Of a DNA stretch of 41,271 nucleotides, positions 26,457 through 33,160 are shown piece after piece. A program made the translations under genes and the position numbers. The notes beneath the pieces are model-generated. The model was given only the letters and a program-made list of their open reading frames with translations, was not told the origin of the DNA and searched no databases. Source of the stretch: a bacterium. Its GTDB lineage: Bacteria > Vulcanimicrobiota > Xenobia > Xenobiales > JADMJV01. Where the stretch lies: NCBI GenBank assembly GCA_018266105.1, contig JAFEBA010000098.1, forward strand, positions 1 to 41,271. The letters are read 5' to 3'. Position 1 is the first letter of the stretch, and the number at the start of each line of letters is the position of its first letter.

Positions 26457-27860
26457 ATGCTGGAAATATCCGTTCGGCTTCTGGCGGGGCGCTACCACGC
26501 CACGCCTTGGGACCGCAACCCCCGCGAAGGAGAACCGGAGTGGCCCCCATCTCCCTGGCGACTGCTCCGGGCTCTGGCCGCCAGCTACTATCGCACTCCA
26601 AACGCTTTCGATCTGGCCTCGGTGGAATCTCTGGTCAAAAAGTTAACTGACCCTCCCGAGTTTCATCTGCCAGAAGCGAGCGCTGGCCACACTCGTCAAT
26701 ACTTCCCGCAGTCTTCGCCAGGGGACAAGCAGCTACTGTTTGACGGCTTTGTGCGCACCGGAACCGGCGTGCACGACTTGATTGTGTTTCGCTGGCCTGG
26801 TCTGGAACTGGATGCAAGGGAATTCGCATTGCTCCAGCTCTTGCTTCAAGGGGTAAGCTATTTGGGTCGGGCCGAGAGTTGGGCAGAGCTTACGGCTCAG
26901 GCGGAGGCCTCCACCCTACCAACTAATTGCGCCATCGGGGCCAGCGAAGCAGATACCGAGCCAGTGCGCATTCTGGGCGCGGGCCCCGACCTCGACTGGG
27001 AAAAGCTGGTGGTTCAGACGGGGCAGTTGCAGAAGCAAGGGTGGAGCGCTCCACCCGGGTCGAGCTGGCTGACTTATCATCGCAAGTTAAATTGCTTTCA
27101 GGTGAATCGTTGCTCGTCTCCAAGGCACATCCGGCCGGTTGCCGTTCGCTACAGCTACCTTCGTCCCGTCCGGCCCAGGCTGGCCAATGCTCTCTTTGCG
27201 GCCGAAAGCTGGCGAACCGACTTTTTGAGACTGGCAAAAAAGCAAGTTGGTGAGAGCGTTTTTCTCCAGTTGGGCGGCAAGGGCGACGAAAGCAGCCCCT
27301 ACGCGAGGGGTCATATCCATCCATATATTCTGCCTCAGCCCTCCGCCGACAGCCATCATTTGCTTGGGGAACTGTTGGTTCTGCTTGGCCCCTCGACCCG
27401 GGAGCGGTGCTTTCCGGCCGAGACATTAGAGACCCTGGCCGCAGGCATTGGCTTAATGCATCAGCAGCAAGACCGAGCCTTTAAATTACAGTTTGTGGAG
27501 TTTATTGAACGCGACCAGATCAATCGGTTACCTAACTTCCGTTCTTCCAAGGTCTGGCAATCGCTCACGCCGTACGTTCAGACCCGGCACTTAAAACCTG
27601 GAAAGGAAACTTTGCTCGACCAGATTCGCAGGGAACTCAGCAATCACGGGGGGCCTGCCCAGTTATTAGAGGACGTTATCATTCAGCCGCGCGAATTACA
27701 CGGGACCAGTCTGGGCGAGTTCAAAACCCGCCGGGGTGATCGTCCGCGGCCGGCTTACGGGGTGCATAACTTGCGGCTGACGTTCTCAGAGCCTGTGGGC
27801 GGACCCATGGTGCTTGGCTACGCAGCTCACTTTGGATTGGGACAGTTCCAACCGGTTTGA
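26457..27860 (+). CDS. csb2: Type I-G Csb2 (Cas5-Cas6 fusion, GSU0054 family)
   Basis: A 467-residue protein matching Csb2, which in type I-G systems combines a Cas5-like part (5' end of the crRNA) with a Cas6-like part that processes pre-crRNA. The N-terminus LEISVRLLAGRYHATPWDRN, then EPEWPPSPWRLLRALAASYY, is typical. A C-terminal part with QRELHGT-like context (QPRELHGTSLGEF) and a Gly-rich end (GYAAHFGLGQF) matches the Cas6-like half. The open frame begins at 26409, but the ATG at 26457, 5 bases after the csb1 stop, fits the family start. It ends in TTGA overlapping the next frame. Confidence 0.92.
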   Translation: MLEISVRLLAGRYHATPWDRNPREGEPEWPPSPWRLLRALAASYYRTPNAFDLASVESLVKKLTDPPEFHLPEASAGHTRQYFPQSSPGDKQLLFDGFVRTGTGVHDLIVFRWPGLELDAREFALLQLLLQGVSYLGRAESWAELTAQAEASTLPTNCAIGASEADTEPVRILGAGPDLDWEKLVVQTGQLQKQGWSAPPGSSWLTYHRKLNCFQVNRCSSPRHIRPVAVRYSYLRPVRPRLANALFAAESWRTDFLRLAKKQVGESVFLQLGGKGDESSPYARGHIHPYILPQPSADSHHLLGELLVLLGPSTRERCFPAETLETLAAGIGLMHQQQDRAFKLQFVEFIERDQINRLPNFRSSKVWQSLTPYVQTRHLKPGKETLLDQIRRELSNHGGPAQLLEDVIIQPRELHGTSLGEFKTRRGDRPRPAYGVHNLRLTFSEPVGGPMVLGYAAHFGLGQFQPV

Positions 27861-29018
27861 GCGAGCGCACTCATAAAGTCAGAACTCCGATTTTCCCTAC
27901 CTACGCGGACGTGGAGGCCGTGTTGCTGAGCGGGGAAGGCTTCTCCAAATCTGAGGTCTATGGCTTGTTCCAGGCCATTCGCATGCTGGCCGGGACTCCA
28001 CAGAATCCGGTGGACTGGACGGATCCTGAGGTCTGGATACCTGAACGGCTTAGCGGTATCACCCGTCAGGTCGCGGAGAAAATTTGGAACCGCTCGAAAG
28101 GCAAATCGAATCCCAGACACGTTTACGGGGCCTACATGCTTTGCACCGGGCACCTGCTTTGGGAGTCCCAATCCGACGGGAAGCTGCGAATTAGCAGCAA
28201 GGGCCGCCTCTTCCTGGATGGAGACTCGCAGACGCTCAAGGAATTGGACGACCTCGAGGGATTGCTCGAGTTACTCAAGATGACTTCGCTCGCATCCTCA
28301 GCCCAGCGCGCTGATCTCTTGCCCGAATGGACGCGCTACCTGGAAGAGCATTCCCGTTTGGCCAGTGTGGCCACGGTAAAAGACGCCCTCCGTCGCAGGT
28401 TGGTCAATCTATGCGATCGTGGCCTGATTGTTCGCCGCGGCAATTCCTACTCGATTACCGCCGAGGGATTGAGCTGGCTGTCCGAGCTACCGGATTCGAA
28501 AGTGCCCGGAACGGAGCTGGTTCAAGCCGTGCGCGCCTACAACGAAGCCCAACTGGAGTTGTTACGACAACACCTCGGCTCGATAGACCCCTATCGGTTC
28601 GAACATCTGGTCCGCGAACTCTTGGAAGCCATGGGCTATGAAGACGTGACCGTGACCAAGGTCTCTGGTGACAAGGGCGTGGACGTTCTGGCCACCGCCC
28701 AGTTCGGCATCACCAGCGTTCGCGAGGTGGTGCAGGTCAAGCGCCACCAGGGCAGCGTTTGGCGACCCGTGCTGGACCAGCTTCGCTCTCCATTACCACC
28801 AGGCGATCCGTGGCACCATCATTTCCTTAGGCACCTTCAGTAAAGAATGCGCAGCTGCAGCCCTCTATCCGGGAGCTGCTCCCATCAGCCTCATCGACGG
28901 CCCCAAGCTGCTAGAGCTGCTGGTCAAGCACGAAGTCGCGGTTCGTAAACGAATCCTCACTCTCCACGAGTTTGATCCGAGGCATTTTGAAGTGACTGAA
29001 GGCGCCTCTACGCCTTAG
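27857..29018 (+). pseudogene. Mrr-like restriction endonuclease gene, frameshifted
   Basis: The gene starts with TTG overlapping the csb2 stop (TTGA), so it belongs to the cas effector operon. The first 225 residues are an N-terminal region with winged-helix character. An Mrr-type endonuclease domain follows: FEHLVRELLEAMGY, then GDKGVDVL with Asp276 and QVK with Gln293-x-Lys295, the D-(Q/E)xK catalytic set. The frame then fails at about 28785. Frame 1 ends early at 28843, whereas the proper C-terminus (HYHQAIRGTIISLGTFSKEC to VRKR) continues in the +1 frame to a TAG at 29018. About 2 (mod 3) bases are missing near the family's LRG motif. The catalytic residues lie before the break. It could be an assembly error, a real mutation or programmed frameshifting. 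Confidence 0.85.
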
Positions 29019-29099
29019 GGAAAATCCCGCGCTGTTGAATCCTCTTGGTCAGCGGGACTACCCTGCGCTGATGACGTATTTCCAGACCTGAGGTGATAG

Positions 29100-30452
29100 G
29101 TGCGGATCGACCGACTTCGGATTCAAAATTTCAAGCAGTTCGCTGAACTAGAACTGGAACTCGACCCCCAGTTCAACCTTCTGGTCGGTGAGAATGGCGC
29201 GGGGAAGACCAGCGTTCTTGAAGCTCTGACCGTTGCGCTGGGCGTCTTCCTGGTGAAGCCACCCGACCCTGAACTGAATGTCAGCCGGCGCAACATTTAT
29301 AAGCACGAGATTCGGCTTGAGGCAAAGGATGATGGGGATCGTTTGCAGTTCTACCCTTGTCGCCCCGTGCGGGTCGAAGCTGAGGGGGAGGTTCTCGGAC
29401 TCAAGAAAACCTGGACCCGCAAGATAGGCGAGCACAGCGACAAAACCAGCAACCAGGAAGCCAATGACACGGTCGGTTGGATCACTAAATGCTACGAGCT
29501 GGATCGGCAGCAGCGGGTGATCTTTCCTGTTCTCGGCTACTATGGCGCCGGCCGAGCCTGGCTTCCTTCCAACGAGAGGCCGGGGACCAAAGCAAACTTG
29601 GAAGCAGCCCGCCGCTGGTCTGCATTTTATGACTGCTTCAGTGAGCGGGTGCATTTCGCTCAATTGACCGATTGGTTCCGGCGAGAAGCGATGGCCGCCC
29701 TGACCCGGCGGGGCCAATATCGCCGAGGGTATGAGGTGGTCCAGCAGGCCCTGGTCCGCTGCGTTCCGGGAGCCGAGCGCGCCTGGTTCGACGCCGATCG
29801 ACAAGAAATCGTTTTGTCAATTGCTGGTGAGACTCAGCCTATGGGCAACTTAAGTGCGGGCCAAAGGATGATGCTGGCGATGGTCTCGGACCTGGCCATT
29901 AAGGCTGTGACCCAAAACAATTCGCTGCTCACGGAGGAAGAGCTTTCCAATCTGAGAGCTGAGAACACGGATCCGGAGCTTCCCTATGTTCTCCGACGCA
30001 CTCCAGGAGTTGTTCTGATCGATGAATTGGACGTCCATCTTCATCCGCTTTGGCAGCGCCGGGTGATTGAAGACCTCACCCGAACTTTTCCGTTGATCCA
30101 ATTCGTGGCTACAACCCACTCGCCGTTCATCATCCAGAGCTTAGGTCGAGGGAAGCTCCTGCGAATGGGGGCCAGGGAGATTGCGGTGCCTTCTGATTTG
30201 ACCAGCCTGGAGGATATCGCCGAAGTGGTTCAGGGCGTTGAGTCGCCCCAACAGAGTATGCGCTCCCGTCGACTGGAACAAGCAACCGAGAAGTATTTTG
30301 CGCTACTGGCCCAAAAAAATGGCGTGGCGAACTCGCAGTTGCGCAAGGCGGAGCGTGAATTTCGGGAGGCCAGTATCGGGTTTACCAATCAACCAGGTCT
30401 CGAGGCTCTCCTGAAGATGCAGGCCATGGTGGCGGAGGCAGAGGGCGAATAG
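29100..30452 (+). CDS. AAA ATPase of a Septu-like (PtuA-type) defence pair
   Basis: A 450-residue RecF/ABC-type AAA ATPase: Walker A GENGAGKTS (Lys36), a middle insertion, the ABC signature LSAGQRMML, Walker B VVLIDELDVHLHP and switch histidine ATTHSPF. This matches AAA_15/21-type defence ATPases such as PtuA. The next gene encodes an HNH endonuclease and starts right after this stop codon, the exact layout of Septu, where the ATPase controls the HNH partner. The GTG at 29100 follows AGGTGA closely. It lies 81 bases after the frameshifted mrr-like gene and inside the CRISPR locus. The phage trigger is unknown. Confidence 0.85.
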   Translation: MRIDRLRIQNFKQFAELELELDPQFNLLVGENGAGKTSVLEALTVALGVFLVKPPDPELNVSRRNIYKHEIRLEAKDDGDRLQFYPCRPVRVEAEGEVLGLKKTWTRKIGEHSDKTSNQEANDTVGWITKCYELDRQQRVIFPVLGYYGAGRAWLPSNERPGTKANLEAARRWSAFYDCFSERVHFAQLTDWFRREAMAALTRRGQYRRGYEVVQQALVRCVPGAERAWFDADRQEIVLSIAGETQPMGNLSAGQRMMLAMVSDLAIKAVTQNNSLLTEEELSNLRAENTDPELPYVLRRTPGVVLIDELDVHLHPLWQRRVIEDLTRTFPLIQFVATTHSPFIIQSLGRGKLLRMGAREIAVPSDLTSLEDIAEVVQGVESPQQSMRSRRLEQATEKYFALLAQKNGVANSQLRKAEREFREASIGFTNQPGLEALLKMQAMVAEAEGE

Positions 30453-31145
30453 ATGCGGCCTGTTTGCCGTGGAGACGCGCCACGAGTCTATAGCCGATAT
30501 CAGGATGCGGGTGACGATTTAAAGAGCCGCCTCGGAGACTACTGCAGTTACTGCGAAAGGCGCCTGAGCGTTTCCCTGGCCGTGGAACACATCAGCCCGA
30601 AGAAGCTGGACCCTGATTCGGAGACCACTTGGGAAAATTTCCTTCTCGGTTGCGCCAATTGCAACAGCGTGAAGGGCAAGAAGGCTACCAATGTGCACGA
30701 CTGGCTCTGGCCCGACCGCGACAACACCTTTTTGGCAATACTTTACAAAGAGGGCGGGTTTGTGGAGCCGGCCAAGTCTTTGTCCTCCGCCCTTAAAGCT
30801 CAGGCTCAGAACTTGCTGGATCTGGTCGGTCTTCAAAAGCACGGCGCCTCTCCGAAAAGGAAGCCGAGAAGAGGAGATAAGCGCTGGATGGACCGTGAGC
30901 AGGCTTTCGCAACGGCGTTAAGGTCAAAATCAGGCTACGAGAAGATTCCTCCAGGTGCGCGTCCAGAATACTTGAGCTTGCTGCTCGATGCGGCTGTCGG
31001 AATTGGATTCTTCTCTTGTTGGCTCACGGTCTTTAAAGATTATCCCGAGGTTTGCACCAATCTGATCGCTCGGATGCCTGGCACCGCCACCGATTGTTTT
31101 GATGCGAAGGGCAGACCGCTCTCAAGACCAGGTGGCCGCTGCTGA
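30453..31145 (+). CDS. HNH endonuclease of a Septu-like (PtuB-type) defence pair
   Basis: A 230-residue HNH nuclease. Zinc ligands Cys31, Cys34, Cys67 and Cys70 (CSYC and CANC) frame the beta-beta-alpha metal core, with His46 in VEHISP and Asn62 in ENFLLGC as catalytic residues. This is the PtuB/HNH_5-like pattern, also seen in retron-linked Septu pairs. The gene begins directly after the TAG of the ATPase gene with no gap, so the two are translated together. The C-terminal half contains a helix-rich region of unknown role. It probably cleaves DNA or RNA when released by the ATPase. No reverse transcriptase or ncRNA was seen, so this is not a retron. Confidence 0.85.
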   Translation: MRPVCRGDAPRVYSRYQDAGDDLKSRLGDYCSYCERRLSVSLAVEHISPKKLDPDSETTWENFLLGCANCNSVKGKKATNVHDWLWPDRDNTFLAILYKEGGFVEPAKSLSSALKAQAQNLLDLVGLQKHGASPKRKPRRGDKRWMDREQAFATALRSKSGYEKIPPGARPEYLSLLLDAAVGIGFFSCWLTVFKDYPEVCTNLIARMPGTATDCFDAKGRPLSRPGGRC

Positions 31146-31247
31146 ACACCCAGAATTATTGGTTGGCGCACAAAGGCCTTGCTCCACGCGAAGTGAACCG
31201 ATGCTGCAGAAGAATGTCGTCATGGCTCTCGTCCCGAAGGTGCCGTG

Positions 31248-31505
31248 ATGGACTTCCGGCCCGGCGACACGGACGAGACAACCTACCAGGTATGGGTCCA
31301 AGCCTTGCGCTCTCTGACACCAGAACAACGTCTGCTGAACGCACTTCAGTTGAGCGAGCAAAGTCGCGAGCTCGCCCTGGCCGGAATTCGCCTCCGCCAT
31401 CCGGAGTATTCCGACGAGCAAGCTGAACTGGCCCTACGTCGCTGGCGCTGGGGGGATAGCATCTTTCGCGAAGTGTATCCCGGCGCCGAGCTGCTTGACC
31501 CCTGA
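31248..31505 (+). CDS. Small helical hypothetical protein (possible partner of a nucleotidyltransferase)
   Basis: An 85-residue helical protein: LTPEQRLLNALQLSEQSREL, then AGIRLRHPEYSDEQAELALR. This resembles a widespread small family with an L-x-G-x-R-x-RHP core that I remember as often encoded beside nucleotidyltransferase-type genes. No such gene is present here. The ATG at 31248 follows AAGGTG by 5 bases. The next gene begins 58 bases after its stop, or overlaps it if the longer start at 31495 is used. The function is unknown. Confidence 0.6.
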   Translation: MDFRPGDTDETTYQVWVQALRSLTPEQRLLNALQLSEQSRELALAGIRLRHPEYSDEQAELALRRWRWGDSIFREVYPGAELLDP

Positions 31506-31563
31506 CACGGGGACACACCCTCGAGTCGAGGGAGTTCCAGCCTACGGGTGGAACCAGCTGGAG

Positions 31564-31860
31564 ATGAGCATTGACTTCAGTGACCCTGACGGCCGGCCCT
31601 ACTTTCTCTGGTCAGAGAACATGACGCTGGCTGAGCTTCGGCAAATCCTGGAAGGGACTTGGGGTGAAGAGCTGCAGATAACCTATACCGCCCGCATTAT
31701 GCGAGAATGTCGGGTTAACGAAGTCTGGCAATTGCTAACGCTGGAGCAGATTCTCTCGCTCTGGCCGCGACTGCAGCGTCGCCTAGGCAGAAGCCGAAAG
31801 TTCTGGAATTATCTCGCAGAAGTCTGGTCCCGACATGGCCTCATTCAACTGCCGGCTTAG
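31564..31860 (+). CDS. Small hypothetical protein (PYFLW family)
   Basis: A 98-residue protein with the pattern DPDGRPYFLWSENMTLAELR followed by IMRECRVNEVWQLLTLEQIL and a C-terminal FWNYLAEVWSRHGL. I have seen this as a common hypothetical family (PYFLW, RxCR-x-x-EVW, FW-x-x-L-x-x-W) encoded upstream of nucleotidyltransferase genes of the AbiEii type, by memory only. The expected third gene is absent: beyond the stop lies only decayed sequence. GGAG precedes the ATG at 31564 very closely. A TTG at 31495 in the same frame overlaps the upstream gene and is an alternative start (121 aa). Confidence 0.6.
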   Translation: MSIDFSDPDGRPYFLWSENMTLAELRQILEGTWGEELQITYTARIMRECRVNEVWQLLTLEQILSLWPRLQRRLGRSRKFWNYLAEVWSRHGLIQLPA

Positions 31861-32547
31861 TCCGCTCCAGCGTGAGTTGGTAGCTGGCCCCGTCGCACTC
31901 AATGCCCGCCAGGAAGCCGTGGGCATAGGCGGGATGACTGACCCCCAGGTCCACAAAGTAGCCGCCCGCTTTGCCACGCCCAATTCCCTCCGGCACCACT
32001 CGGCCCTGCAGAAGTTGGCAGTTGACCTGCAGAATTTCCTTATCCAGCCGGCGAAACCGCTGCTGTAACTGCTCGTGCAGCTAACCTCGATGGCGGCTCA
32101 AGAGGTTGTCATCCAATTGATGGACCGCGTCGGCCAGGTTGTGGGCGATGATCAGGTCGGGTAGGCGAGGCAGCCATTGTTCGTCTTCAAGGCACTGGCT
32201 AACCAGTTTGGCGAAGCCCGCCCGGCCCAGCAGGTCCAGACTCTCGGTCAGCTGGCAATAATCACTCAACAACGTGTGGGTTTGTGAGCATTGTTCAAAG
32301 CGCTCCCGCAGCTGAGTCAGGGAATGCTCCCCCCAAAGGCGGGAGCCCAGAAAAATCCAGCCAGCTGGAGGCCGCATTTCGCAGCTCGCGGCGCATCTGC
32401 TCGACTTTCTCCAACAGTCCGGCATAGTTCTTGGCCGCCGGGCCGACCAGCACGGCCAAGAAGTCCGGGCGGAAATGATCCGCAGGTAGCCCTTCCGCAG
32501 ATGACCTGGTCGAATTGGTTCTGGCCAGCGGGTCTCGGCAGTAGGGG
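31841..32547 (-). pseudogene. Decayed large gene with restriction-endonuclease-like fragment
   Basis: Minus-strand sequence that reads as protein only after repairs. A first segment (DHFRPDFLAVLVGPAAKNYA and following) lies in one frame. A frameshift near 32330-32360 leads to LRERFEQCSQTHTLLSDYCQ and onward to LSRHRG. An in-frame TAG at 32081-32083 interrupts, and reading continues in the same frame with LHEQLQQRFRRLDKEIL. It then jumps to GRGKAGGYFVDLGVSHP and GFLAGIECDGASY before a TGA at 31841-31843. The last piece resembles the Vsr-like/MTES_1575 nuclease domain at the end of large SF1 defence helicases (DUF4011 type), so hundreds of residues are probably missing. The family is tentative; the decay itself is clear. 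Confidence 0.6.
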
Positions 32548-33027
32548 TCACTCAGCTCGAGGCTTTGGGCCTATCACGAGTCTCTGGGCTTCCCCGGCTA
32601 ATAGGTAACGACGATCCCAGTGAATTGCCTCCAGGTCAAAACGCTCGTCCTCGTGGGGATCGATTGATAGCATATGAAACTTCTGACCCTCGACAATGAA
32701 TTGCTCTTCGTTGAATCCGTCACCGTAGCAGTCCAGAAGAAGCCGGCTGATCCGGCCATTATTGACATCCCCCTGGTAGTGAACTTGAACCTTCATTCCG
32801 TTGGTCGGGTCCTTCGGTAACAATAGATGGCCTGGACGCGGGTCGTAGTCCGCGGGGGAATCGTCCAACTCCTGGTATTGCCGCAGAAAACTCTCCCAAT
32901 TTTCTGCAACATAGGGAGCCTCACCCAGCTCTGCTCTTTCTCGCTTGACGCCAGGCAGTTCACGATAGTGCTGGAAATACAGCGACATCTGCCTGACCTG
33001 AATCAGGTCCCTGATATCAAAACTCAT
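32548..33027 (-). CDS. Hypothetical protein
   Basis: A 159-residue acidic, soluble protein not recognised from any family. It starts MSFDIRDLIQVRQMSLYFQH and contains ENWESFLRQYQELDD, DPRPGHLLLP, MKVQVHYQGDVNNGRI and DPHEDERFDLEAIHWDRRYL. AGGAGG lies about 7 bases before the ATG on the minus strand, so the start is secure. It is divergent from addB and shares the 133-base intergenic region that holds operator site C, so it could be under the same control. The downstream sequence is decayed, and this gene may once have been co-transcribed with it. Confidence 0.7.
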   Translation of the reverse strand: MSFDIRDLIQVRQMSLYFQHYRELPGVKRERAELGEAPYVAENWESFLRQYQELDDSPADYDPRPGHLLLPKDPTNGMKVQVHYQGDVNNGRISRLLLDCYGDGFNEEQFIVEGQKFHMLSIDPHEDERFDLEAIHWDRRYLLAGEAQRLVIGPKPRAE

Positions 33028-33121
33028 CTTTCAATCCTCCTGCAGCCCGACCATAAGCCCGCCTACAGTCCGAGTGATAAACTGGCCATGTCCAAAGCTT
33101 GTCCAAAGTAAATTTCCCATC

Positions 33122-33160
33122 GCGACATCCCCCGTCGCTTGCTCGATCCAGACTGGGTGC
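33122..33160 (+). promoter_or_regulatory. Operator (site C) and leaderless promoter of the addB-addA-WYL operon
   Basis: GCGACA (33122-33127), spacer TCCCC, then CGTCGC (33133-33138): one mismatch from the dyad at cas3. Ten bases later comes CAGACT (33149-33154), a weak -10 with A2, A4 and T6, followed by GGGTGC and the ATG at 33161. The dyad-to-ATG distance (22 bases) is the same as at cas4-cas1, where the last bases read CTGGGGGC before ATG instead of CTGGGTGC. The regulatory role is inferred from this match. Confidence 0.6.

Noticed and set aside
29100..31145. Retron with a Septu-like effector
   Set aside because: No reverse transcriptase gene and no msr-msd-like RNA were found nearby.
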